NCBI GenBank assembly: GCA_947561585.1 | Contig: CANNZV010001063.1 | Span: 62,001-126,000, forward strand | Direction: 5' to 3' | Length of the DNA: 64,000 bases | From: Caprella mutica | Lineage: Eukaryota; Arthropoda; Malacostraca; Amphipoda; Caprellidae | In this document: positions 54,587 through 64,000 of the stretch, one piece after another | How positions within the stretch are numbered: the first letter of the stretch is position 1 | Layout: every line of letters starts with the position of its first letter | Position numbers and translations under genes: made by a program | Notes under the pieces: generated by a model | Told to the model about the DNA's origin: nothing | Databases searched by the model: none | Seen by the model: the letters and a program-made list of their open reading frames with translations, nothing else

Positions 54587-55884
54587 CAGGGTGGGGCGTA
54601 AGTTTGGAAGCAAATGAAAGTGCATATTATAATCCAACGAAAAATATATTTAATAATTTACAGTTATGTATTATTACAGAAGGGTTTTAAGAATTCAAAA
54701 ATCATAAATTTACTCAAAATGTCCCCCCTTGTTTTTAATAACAGCCTCAAATCTCCTCCGAACTCCTCCTACTGCGGCACGCAACTGTTCTTGTGAAATT
54801 TCCTTCCAAAATCTCTGGAGCGAACGCTTTAAATCATCCACACTGCGATGGAATTTACCACAGGCCTTTAATTCAAGAATGGACCATACCGAAAAGTCCA
54901 TAGGATTAACATCTGGGGAGCAGGGAGGCCACATTTCTTTAGACCAAAACCGTGGAAGATGGTCATGGCACCAGTTTTGAGTGACATTTGCAGTATGTGA
55001 AGTCGCGCCGTCTTGCTGAAATGTCCATAGAGTGTCATTACCGAAGTGATCCTTAGCTGACTCAAACATTAGCGTCAAAAGTATTCTCAATATAACATTT
55101 AGCATTGATTTTGGCGCCTTGTTCCACAAAAATTAAAGGAGATCTCCAAGTTTCTGAAAAGGCGGCCCAGACCATTGCTGAAGCAGGTTTCATGGTTCTG
55201 TGGACAGTTTTTTGGTTGTATGGGATGTCTTTTGCACTTTTACCAATTATTCTGTCATTCCTCCGGTTGTGAGCCATTTCCACTGTGAAAATTTTTTCGT
55301 CAGACCAAACAATTTCACCAGCCGTGCCAGACTTCAATTCTCTCAGAAGTGCTTTGCTTCTCTCCAATCTCTTTTTCTTTACAGCTTCTGACAGAGTCTT
55401 TCTCTTTTGGAGGGTGAAAGAGGACATCTTTAGGTCTTCTTTGACAACTCTTCTCATTGTTCTGGGACTCACATTAGCTGTTTTGGTTAACAATCGTATT
55501 GACCTTTTCGGGTTCCTCCTGATCTTCTCTCGTGCACATTTTATCAGTTGTTTGGTGCGTTGTGAGCGTGGTCTACCACTTCTTGGACGATCAGTCAAGT
55601 CTCCTCTCTCATTAAAACGCTTCACACACTTCCAAACAGTCGATCTCGTTATTGAGAGAGTCTTTGAAATGACGGAATCTGACTTCCCGGCACGGTGTAG
55701 AGCAATAATGGCTTCTCTTTTGTCTGACATTTTTGAATTAACTGAATTTTTATAAAAAATAACACTGCCACGTCATAATGTAGTGTCTCAACTATAGTTC
55801 AAACCCTATCACCTACTTAGGAACTTATTTTTAAGAGTTATATTAATGTTTGAAAAATTGCTTCCAAACTTACGCCCCACCCTG
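54587..55884 (-). mobile_element. maT-like (Tc1/mariner superfamily) element, copy 2, 1298 bp
   Basis: Same ends as copy 1 (CAGGGTGGGGCGTAAGTTTG and complement) with TA at 54585-54586 and 55885-55886. Inserted into the BEL gag N-terminus. Very similar to copy 1, which suggests recent activity of the family. Confidence 0.95.
54710..55730 (-). pseudogene. DD37D (maT-type) transposase, copy 2, frameshifted
   Basis: The N-terminal frame (55062-55730) covers both helix-turn-helix domains, GRPRS, and the first Asp in VWSDEK, and reads past the point where copy 1 is broken. The C-terminal frame (54710-55129) covers FQQDG and WPPCSPDVNPMD. The frame changes near 55075-55085, where copy 1 is intact. 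The damage in the two copies is therefore independent, and the ancestor was a full-length transposase of about 340 residues. Confidence 0.9.
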
Positions 55885-57766
55885 TAAAAGCGACTTATTG
55901 AGCCGGTTGCAGGCTATACTGATAGAAAGGGAAATTAATTTCGAAGACATCGAGACTGAAGCACTCAAAGAAAAGAGTAAGGAGTGCATTGGGGAAGACA
56001 ATACGTCCCAAGTAAGTCGAGGCTCACATAGGAAGAACAACATGAGTAGTGAAGTAGGAGATAGAGTTGTGGCTCTCAGGTATCGGTACGGAGTAGACGA
56101 GCGGGGTCGGTAATATCCTGTTGTGGGTCAGGTATGACTTCTCCGTCAGCTTTAGAAAAGAGAAGAGTACTAGAGGTAAAACGAGCTGTGCAGATAACGA
56201 AGGATGCTAAATTTGAACACATTGAAAGGTCGAAAGAGCAGCATCGTCGGGCAAAAGTTGAAGTTCAAAGAAAATTGGATGAATAAAGAAGAATAAAAGA
56301 AAGGGAAATAGAGGAAGAGAAGAGGCGTATGGAAGAAGAAAGGAAGAACTTAGAAATTCAAGAACAATTACAAAAGATGGAATTGGCAGCAGAGATGAGG
56401 GCGCTTGAGAGAGAATCTCGAAAGGAGGCTCTCAGAGTGGAAACGGATGCTTGGGCAAAGTTTGAAGAGTTTGATATGGAAGCAGTTCAGAAAGTTGAAA
56501 CTCCTTTGCAGCGCCTAAATATTGAAGATATTTTGAGTCGACAACCGTATAAAAAGGAAGAATTCAGCCTTGGAGTTCAAGATCAGAAAATATCTAATGG
56601 AACTGACAGTGGAAGAAAAGTGCCAGTGAAAAGTGAATGTGATAATAAGGTAAAGCAAAAGGAACCACGTTCATTGGGAGAGAATAATGGTGATCCAAAG
56701 GTAAATGCTGCAAGGACTGATGAAATTGATTTCGGATCTAAAGATAACTTATTGCGTGAGTTAATTGCAAGTAATGTTAGGATTGGATTACCTAAGCACG
56801 AAATAGAGTTATTTAGTGGCGATGCGGCACAATATACTATTTGCAAAGGGTCCATGCAGGAGATAAATAGGTCTTTGAGTTATGAAGAGAAGGTGCATTA
56901 TATATATCAATATACAAGAGGGGAACCGAGGAAGCTAGTAAAAGCGGCACTGTATATGACACCACAAAAAGGTTTTCATGAGATCTGGAAATGGTATGAC
57001 CAGAAATATGGGGCACCGGAGAAGATTGGAGCAGAATTTATCGATAGTCTCTTATCTAGACCTTCGGTTGCTCGAGATGACGTAGAAGGCTTGAAGTCTT
57101 ACGCCGTATCTCTGAGACTTACTATGAACGTGATAGATAGAATTCCATATGGTCAGTCTGAACTTGAACACCCGAAAACTCTTAAATCATTAGTAAGTAA
57201 ATTACCATATCCATTACAAGAAAAATGGAGAAACCTTTCTGCTGAGAGAAGATATGAGCATGGGGAATAGTTGCGATACGACAGTCTAGTTTGTTTCGTG
57301 GAAAGGGTTGCTAGAATGGATTCTGACCAGTTATTCGGTAAAGCTGCCATGCAACGTGCAGCTGAGGAACAAATGGGGAAAGTTAGTGGCGTTAGAAAGA
57401 GAGTTCCCATTGATGTAGTTTCCAATGAATCTTTTCAGAAAGAGCAGGGTAAAGGAAATTCTGATACTCAGTTGAGAGGTGGGAAAGAGTTTGGAAGAAA
57501 ATATAGTGGAGGTGAGTTATGTATTTTTTGTAAGGGCTCTCCTATTGTAGATTATTGTAACGGGTTTAGAAATCTGAGTGGTAATAGACGTCACGAAGTG
57601 ATAAAGAGATTGAAGGCATATTTCATATGCTTGAATGTCGGACATGGGGCTGGCAAGTGTCCTACACCTAAGAAATGTGCTAGTTGTACAAGTTATCATC
57701 ATAGCTTACTTCATGTAGATAGTAATCAAGGAAGCAGATGGGAGTCAGAGAGTCCTTTCTCTAGCA

Positions 57767-60700
57767 ATGTTAATTGGCGAGAATACTCACACAAGGAGGG
57801 ACAAAGAGGTAGAAGTGAATTCTGGGGCAGATGCTCCTGAATTCACACCGCGAAGAGACGAAAGTGTACCAATAGGTAGTGTTTCCTCTGGTGCTTGTGC
57901 CGAAGTGGGGAGTATGGCTGTGTTGCCAGTGGTTGTTAAAGACAGTAGAGGCAATGAAGCGATCACCTCGTTCTTCTTGGATCAGGGGAGCGCTGTATCT
58001 TTTTGCACAATAAGACAATTGGAAAAGTTGGGAGTGCGACGAGAAGATATGCATGAAGTCGACCTCTGTACGGAGACTTTGCATGACCGAAGACGTGAAC
58101 GCACTACCTTGGTGTCGGGTTTCATGGTGAAGGGTAAGAATGAAAATGAATGCCTAACACTTCCTCCTGTATATGCAGTTAATAGGATACCTATTTGTGT
58201 GGAAGATGCTTGGGGAGAGAAAGTTAGTGGTTGGGATTATCTAAAGGGAATAGCAGTGCAGCCACCGGGCGATATCGATTTAATGTTGGGGACGAATGCC
58301 TTGGGTGCTCAGGAACCATTAGAGGTGAGACCTTCACAAAATATAGGAGATCCTTATGCTATAAGAACCAGACTGGGATGGTGTGTTGTGGGCTTATTGG
58401 GAAATAGGGCAGGAAAGCGAATAACAGTTAATAAAGTTTGCGTGGATAAGGGGGAGCTAAGTAGTTTAATAAATGATGCTTTCGAGAGGGGATTCGAAGG
58501 GCTAAATGATGACAAACTGGGTTTATCAAGAGAAGATGAGTAATGGTTAGAAATAGTGGAGGAGGGTTGTAGAAGAGTGAATGGACATTACGAGATTCCT
58601 CTTCCGCTTAGAGATATTGAACAAGGTATACCGGATAGTCGTGGTGTAGCTTTGAGACTAGCTGTTGGACTGAAAAAGAAATTAGAAAAAGATATAGATC
58701 TGAGAAAACACTATGAAGAATGTGTGGAAGACATGATAACTAAGGGTTACGCTGAAAAGGTATCTGACGGAACGAGGGGTAAATGGTTTCTTGCACATTT
58801 TTCAGTGAGACATCCCATTAAACCAGATAAGATGAGAGTGGTATTTGACTGCGCTTGAAAGGTGAGTGCAGTAGCTCTTAATGACTTACTGCTTCAAGGT
58901 CCCGATTTGGCTACACAACTACTAGATGTGATCTTGAGATTTAGGGAGGGAGACCACGCGTTCACCGCAGACGTTAACGCTATGTTTCACCAGGTTAGGG
59001 TTCCTCTAGATCACCGTGATTTCTTGCGATTCTTCTGGTGGGAAGGTGGTGTAGTTGATATTGTCATTTCTGAATACAGGATGGCTGTACATCTCTTCGG
59101 TGCAACTTCCTCGCCAAGCATAGAAAATTACGCTTTGAGACGCGTTGCCGATGACGTAGGAGAGGAGCAATCTGGTTCTGCCAGCAAAGTTTTGAGGTAA
59201 AACTTTTACGTGGATGATTGTTTATGTGCCGGGAATGACCCAGGGTCATTACATCACACGGCAGTTGAGTTAAGTGAGTTATGTTTGTATGGGGGATTCT
59301 CGCTGAGAAAGTTTAGTAGTAATGTGCAAGGGATCAACAAGGATTTAAGGGAAGAACTGGGGATAGTTATCACTCAGAAAGTCTTAGGAGTTGTCTGGGA
59401 TAAGAATGAGGACGAGTTAGGGGTAGTTCAGGTAGATTTAAAAGGTGAAGTACATACAAAACGGGAGTTTTTGTCCACGATTGCCAAGATATATGATCCT
59501 TTGGGAATTGTAGCACCTCTTGTGCTTCAGGGGCGGCTCATTTTTCAAGAAATAATCTGACGAGACGGAGTTCAAAATTGGGATGAGAGGCTGTTACAGG
59601 TGGATATTGATAGGGTGAAGTGCTGGTTGACAGGTTTAAACGCCCTTGAAAGTATGCGAGTACAACGTAATTTAGTTGGTTCAGACAGAGTGATAGGAGT
59701 TCAGCTGCACATATTTGGTGATGCAAGTGAATTTGGCCACGCTGCTGTTGCGTACGCTAGATTAATTCTGACAAATGGAGAGAAGAGATGCATATTCATC
59801 CTGGGAAAGTCTAAGGTTAATCCCAGTAAGTATGTGAGTGTGCCCAGGTTAGAGTTAGTCGCGTCTACCCTGCCAGCTCGTCTGAATAGTAAAATTCGTG
59901 GAACCCTTGGGATCAAGTTCGACAAAGTTTTCCTATGAACGGACAGCATGACCGTTTTGCGCTACTTACGCAACGAAAGAGTGCGATTCCATGCGTTCGT
60001 TGCTAATAGAGTTTCTGAGATAAAAAGAAGAACGGATATTAACGAGTGGCATTATGTTGATACTGCATCGAATCCTGCTGATGACGGATCCCGTGGTGTA
60101 TGTACCGATAGATGGCGCGTGGGACCAAAATTTCTGCTGGAAGAGGAGTCTCAATGGCCAATGGAAAGAAGTCGAGAAGAAGAGGACAATGAAACAGAAG
60201 ATCCGGAAATAAAAATTGTTCCAGTTCTCAGAACTGGAAATAGGACATGCTTTCTGAGCGAAATGGCTGAAAGATATTCAAATTGGAGAAGGTTAGTCCG
60301 AGGCGTATCATGGTTAGCACGATTCAAAAATTATATAGCGAATGGTAGATGTGTGAAGGATAGAACAATACTCTCTGTTAATGAGCGTGAGAGTGCCGAA
60401 AGATCCATCATAAGAGCCGTACAAAAGGAGGGTTTCAGAGAAGAATACGACAGATTGAAAAAAGGTGAGTATGTTCGTAAGGATAGTAGGTTAGTAAAGT
60501 TAGGTGTGTTCCTCGATTACGGGCTTATTAGAGTTGGTGGTAGGTTAAATAGAGCAACCTTGCTTTACGATAGCATACATCCAATGTTGATGCCTTCTAC
60601 GCATCATGAGACAGAATTACTGGTAAAGGACATTCATGATCGCGCTGGGCATTTAGGTGTTTCAACTGTCTTAGCATGGACAAGGGAGAAGTATTGGATC

Positions 60701-61492
60701 ATCAGGGGGTACTCTACCGTTCGACGTATAATCGGTAAATGCTTCGTGTGTAGAAGAGTTCAGGGACAGCCAATTCAGCAGAGAATGGCTGATTTACCAT
60801 ATCCGAGAGTCATGGAGAGTGGTCCCGCTTTTACGTGCGTGGGAGTTGATTGTTTTGGGCCATACAGACGAAAACAGACCAAAAGATATGGAGTCATCTT
60901 CACATGTATGGCAGTTCGTGCGGTTCACTTGGAAGTTTCACAGGATCTCTCGTCAGATTCTATCCTCCGTGCTATAAGGAGGTTCATGGCAAGGAGAGGC
61001 AAGGTCAAACTTTTCTGCTCTGATAATGGAACCAACTTCGTAGGGGCGAAAAGAGAATTGTTGAATTCTTTAGGAGCTGATGATGTGAGAAACGAGATTG
61101 GCGATCAAGGTACTAGGTGGGAATTCAATCCCCTAAAGGCCTCTCACTTTGGGGGTGTTTGGGAGAGAATCATAAGGATGGTTAGACGAATTTTAGAAGC
61201 ATTCATGGTTGGGAAAACTTTCACTGACGAAAGTCTCTCCACCCTATTTTGGGAAGCGGAAGCAGTAATTAACAGTAGGCCACTTACGATAGTAGGAGAA
61301 GATCCAACAGAAGAAGCTTTGACCCCTCAGAGACTGCTGAATCTTGGAACCAGCATGGACTATCACGGAGAAATACATGACCACATTCCTAACTTGGTGA
61401 AGAAGTGGCATCATGTACAAACTCTGGCTCATGAATTTTGGCAGCGTTGGCGCCGAGAGTATAGAAGCTCTCTTCAAGGAGTTGGCCGTTAG
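57767..61492 (+). pseudogene. BEL/Pao pol polyprotein (protease, RT, RNase H, integrase), five nonsense codons
   Basis: A single frame with no frameshift but five stops at 58541, 58856, 59198, 59558 and 59936. Domains in order: aspartic protease with FLDQGSAVSF (about 57970-58300), reverse transcriptase (58556-59560) with FTADVNAMFHQV, FGATSSPS and the catalytic YVDD at 59208, RNase H (59600-60100) with FGDAS, a Lys-rich middle, PRLELVA, TDS and DGSRG, then integrase with HHCC-type zinc region (HLGVS...CFVCRRVQ) and D,D-E core (VGVDCFGP, FCSDNGTNF, HFGGVWERI). Two of the stops fall where BEL elements usually have Trp. The protease follows gag by a frame change, as in many retroelements. Inactive. 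Confidence 0.9.
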
Positions 61493-61646
61493 AAGCTCTC
61501 TTCATTGGCCGTTAGGACGGGTAACTGAGGTGAAGCGAAGTGGCCATGGTTTGGTGAGAAATGTAGTGCTATGGTCCAGGGATAAGAAGTATGTCAGACC
61601 GGTGTCCAAATTGGTGATGATGATTGAGGGAGAGGAGTTACCATGA
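61478..61646 (+). pseudogene. Integrase C-terminal tail in shifted frame
   Basis: WPLGRVTEVKRSGHGLVRNV and YVRPVSKLV are the BEL integrase C-terminal motif, but they lie in a different frame after the stop at 61490. A short local duplication (AGAAGCTCTCTTCA twice, GTTGGCCGTTAG and ATTGGCCGTTAG) and loss of about 40 codons of the usual spacer explain the shift. Confidence 0.8.
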
Positions 61647-61777
61647 TTAGAGAAGTCCGTATTGAACGGACCGAACGACTATGTGAATACTATTCAAAGG
61701 AAGGGACTGTTGAATGCATAGTTCCAACAATGTATTCAAGCGTGATTTTCCTCCGCGTTCAGTTTTTCGGTCACCGA

Positions 61778-62431
61778 TGCTGTGGCCTGTGACGCAGAAT
61801 TTTTCAATTTAGTTTTTGTTTTGAATCTGTAAGTGTAGGATGTGCGCCCGTCTGCTGCTCACGCACGCTTAGGCGTGGGTGTGCGGTAGACCGGCTGTTT
61901 GGTAATTAAATTTATTTACAGGCGTTTAGTTGTTCTATCAATTTTGAATGTTGGGTTATGATTAGGTGTCATAGTGCCTTATTATGAGTCTGAATCCCAT
62001 TTCTTGAGTGAAAGTCATAATTTGGGTAAAAGCTGGATCAGTTGGTGAAGGAAGCCGGAGTGAATATTAGTCAGGTGAGATGGTGTCTCTATAGTTTCGA
62101 TAAGTTTGTTTTGTTGTGAATTCATGAATGTGTGAATTTTAAAGGTACTCATTGTGGAAAATTAACTAGGTTAAATGCACCTATTACTTCCGGTTGCTTT
62201 ATCGAAGATAAATAACTAATCTTAAAAATGTATTCCTAAGTTTATCTGAAAGTTTAGGGTTAAAATTATTTCGTTTCTTAATGCTAATAAAGTTGTTTGT
62301 TACTTAAAATCTATTCCTTATAAATTCTGATATTAACTATTTTGTTTGCAGTACCGCAATTTACACCTGTAAACCAAGATTGAATAAAACTTAGAGATAA
62401 CTGTCGTTTTGCTCCCCCTCCCCAACTGCCA
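61778..62431 (+). repeat. 3' LTR of BEL/Pao element
   Basis: 654 bp from TGCTGTGGCCTGTGACGCAG to TCCCCAACTGCCA, colinear with the 5' LTR. It contains TGAATAAAACTTAGAG, a possible poly(A) signal, at about 62381. No clean polypurine tract is visible directly upstream. Confidence 0.9.
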
Positions 62432-62861
62432 ATTTAATTAGTAACATAATAGCTGAAGGTATGATACCAATTGAAATAAAAGTTAAATAATGATTATTAT
62501 ATATAGATTTATTGAGTCCGATTACCACTTTAAGTTTAATTATTTATAATGTGAATCACTGAATTTTAATAGTCTCATTTGCAGGCTGCAGCTTTTGGCA
62601 CTAGGTGAAAGCTCAAGTTATCGGATATGGGGTTCCGCATTTTACGTGGAAAAATTATATTTATGTAATGATTTTTATTTCTAAACTTGTATTTTATGTA
62701 CTGGTATCATGGATGCCAATTTAAGTATGAATTGTATAATGATAATTATTATATTTATTTCTTACATATTCGAAAATGTGGAACCATCCGATAACACTGA
62801 ATCTACTCTAAAATGGAATATGTTAAATAGCCTATCAACTTTTAATTATTTACGTTAAGTA
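62432..62861. other. AT-rich spacer, no gene recognised
   Basis: Nothing supportable between the BEL element and the dispersed repeat. Confidence 0.45.
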
Positions 62862-63031
62862 GAGGTTTAACATCTGTTTCGTAACCTAAGTCCATGTCGC
62901 TGACGTCAAATGGAAATGAAATACAAGGGACTGGAAGAAGCAGTCAGGAATGAAAGTGGTTCCATGGACAAAGTCACAACGCTCATGGATGCTGAAAAGC
63001 TACTCCGTGAATGCTGTCACTAACCGAGGGT
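62862..63031. repeat. Dispersed repeat family, copy e
   Basis: GTAGAGGTTTAACATCTGTTTCGTAACC through GAAGCAGTCAGGAATGAAAG to GCTCATGGATGCTGAAAAGC, colinear with copy d but shorter. It stops near 63031 where the LINE open frame begins, so the LINE has either inserted here or carries the repeat at its 5' side. Confidence 0.7.
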
Positions 63032-63034
63032 CAA

Positions 63035-63700
63035 AGTGACACCATAAAGTGTCATCACTGCTCCGAACAACATACAACAGGAAACAAAAACTGCAATGAA
63101 TATAAAAATGAATTAGAAATAGTCACACTCCAACAAAAACGAGGATGCTCAAGAACTCAGGCCAGACTCACATTAAACAAAAATAGACTTATGTTAGACA
63201 GAAATAGAATGTGTTTCAGTGCAGCACTGAAACAACCACTACCCAGAACAAGCCCCATGCCAATTCGCAACACTGATCAAACCCCACCAATCATCTAAAG
63301 AAATGGACAGATCAACAACTCTCAACCAAGCACCTCAACATATCATCTTGGGAAAAAAACTAAAGCCTTCCTGCAGAGTCCAAACTCAGGTCGAATATAT
63401 GAGGATGAAATATACCTCAATACATCCCCAACCGAGCAACAGATGCCAGAGCAAAATTCAGATGTAACACTAGAAGATGACCATTCAGCAACTCTCAAAA
63501 TATATAATTCATCCAATAGCTTCAACCAACCAAACATCAATAGGGACAGAGAAAACTATGAACTCCAACTCATAGGAGCTCACAAATCTAGGACAAGATC
63601 CAAAGAAAAAGCTTCAAGGAAAGATCACAACCGACGAAGATCCCATGACTATCCAAACTACCATAGATCCCGATCCCACAAAGGTCGGAAACATAAATAA
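63035..63700 (+). pseudogene. LINE ORF1 (gag-like), C-terminal part, one nonsense codon
   Basis: A single frame interrupted by TAA at 63296-63298. It begins with a zinc-knuckle-like CHHCSEQHTTGNKNC and the segment KRGCSRTQARLTL, typical of the end of Jockey/I-clade ORF1. It continues to a basic RS-rich tail (RSKEKASRKDHNRRRSHDYP). The usual N-terminal two-thirds of ORF1 is missing, so the copy is 5'-truncated at about 63032. Confidence 0.75.
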
Positions 63701-64000
63701 TGTCAATAGAAACCATCAATGATTACCTAATTCAATGGAATGCCCGTGGCATTTCATCCGCTAAATCAGATCTACTATCCATAATAGAATCATATCAACC
63801 ATCCATTATTGCAATACAAGAGACATTCCTAGGAAATGAATTCATGATTAAAATACCAGGATACAATGGACAGTGCAAGCAGGGCCATTTTAACCAAAGA
63901 TTCCACGGTGGAGTAGCACTCTACATCCACTCATCCTGCCCATATGAATCAATTCCAATCAATAGCAACCTTCAGATAATAGCTGCCAGAATACAACTTC
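63700..64000 (+). CDS. LINE ORF2, apurinic endonuclease domain (runs off window)
   Basis: ATG at 63700-63702 overlaps the ORF1 stop as TAATG, a common non-LTR arrangement for reinitiation. The first 100 codons are open. Motifs of the APE-type endonuclease are seen in order: LIQWNARGI, PSIIAIQETFL (catalytic Glu), KIPGYNGQCKQG and GGVALYIHSS. ORF2 would continue with reverse transcriptase beyond the window. Jockey/I-like clade is likely; the exact clade cannot be set from this piece. Confidence 0.88.
   Translation, partial: MSIETINDYLIQWNARGISSAKSDLLSIIESYQPSIIAIQETFLGNEFMIKIPGYNGQCKQGHFNQRFHGGVALYIHSSCPYESIPINSNLQIIAARIQL

Larger units (their letters stand above)
54517..57837 (+). pseudogene. 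BEL/Pao gag region with SAP-like N-terminus and zinc knuckles, broken
   Basis: Gag forms the particle that packages the element RNA. The ATG at 54517 opens a SAP-like motif (LNIQDLKVVLRHLDVSSSG, continued after the mariner-type insertion by DLLSRLQAILIERE). The reading frame is cut at 54586 by maT copy 2 and resumes at 55887. A charged coiled coil rich in Glu, Lys and Arg (56310-56480) and a capsid-like region (about 56800-57250) follow, then cysteine clusters CIFCKGSP (57520) and CLNVGHGAGKCPTPKKC (57630). Breaks are the maT insertion, a frame change between about 56110 and 56134, TAA at 56284 and TAG at 57268. It ends TGA 57838. Inactive. Confidence 0.8.
51322..62431 (+). mobile_element. 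BEL/Pao LTR retrotransposon with nested insertions, 11.1 kb
   Basis: Paired LTRs (51322-52829 and 61778-62431) bracket gag and pol genes in the order gag, zinc knuckle, protease, reverse transcriptase, RNase H, integrase, which is the BEL/Pao order. Without the three insertions (51527-52386, 53243-53861 and 54587-55884) it would be about 8.3 kb. No clear flanking duplication was found and no env-like gene was seen. Confidence 0.9.

Noticed and set aside
61647..61777. env-like gene in the BEL element
   Set aside because: Only about 130 bp remain between the pol tail and the 3' LTR, with no open frame of note.

Overview
The window is eukaryotic, AT-rich and repeat-dense. It holds spliced genes with GT-AG introns, piggyBac, hAT, mariner (maT), pogo, Harbinger and foldback-type DNA transposons, a BEL/Pao LTR retrotransposon and a Jockey/I-like LINE. 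This mix points to an arthropod, most likely an insect. The CTACCTAGGTACC-type low-complexity DNA would suit a hemipteran, but that is only a hint.

Host genes. All firm host coding sequence is on the minus strand. The main result is a complete spliced gene, 17835 down to 4712, which I reconstructed by eye as 15 exons (2400 nt, 799 codons plus stop). It is an orthologue of ZUP1/ZUFSP, the K63-linkage-specific deubiquitinase, with five C2H2 fingers, the Cys-His-Asp catalytic residues and the conserved C-terminus. Its introns carry a mariner-type maT element, a 2.2 kb hAT-like element and a 31-bp tandem repeat that is an array of consensus splice donors. A second, unidentified minus-strand gene lies at about 29.96-32.04 kb, and there are weaker candidate exons at 28.4-29.2 kb.

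Transposon layout. 1.5-2.4 kb: Harbinger-like element with a MADF-domain remnant. 18-25.2 kb: cluster of hAT-type MITEs (several with exact 8-bp target-site duplications), an internally deleted piggyBac and a TTAA MITE. 26-37.8 kb: ACGT-rich and TACCGAATTA-rich tandem arrays, including an apparently identical 1996-bp tandem duplication. 38.8-41.7 kb: pogo-like element whose transposase carries a C-terminal PHD finger and one stop codon. 42.5-51.2 kb: an 8.8 kb composite with hAT termini and an exact 8-bp duplication, containing a Tc1 relic split by a MULE-like element, a TTAA element, and a second hAT-type element filled by a 1.45 kb satellite. 51.3-62.4 kb: a BEL/Pao element with both LTRs, into which a Harbinger-like MITE, a foldback element with 9-bp duplication and a second maT copy have inserted. 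63.0-64.0 kb: start of a LINE running off the window.

The transposon part is a stack of nested insertions whose relative order can be read from target-site duplications. No prokaryotic features, CRISPR arrays or rRNA genes were seen. Assignments rest on motif recognition and remembered family features. No database search was possible.
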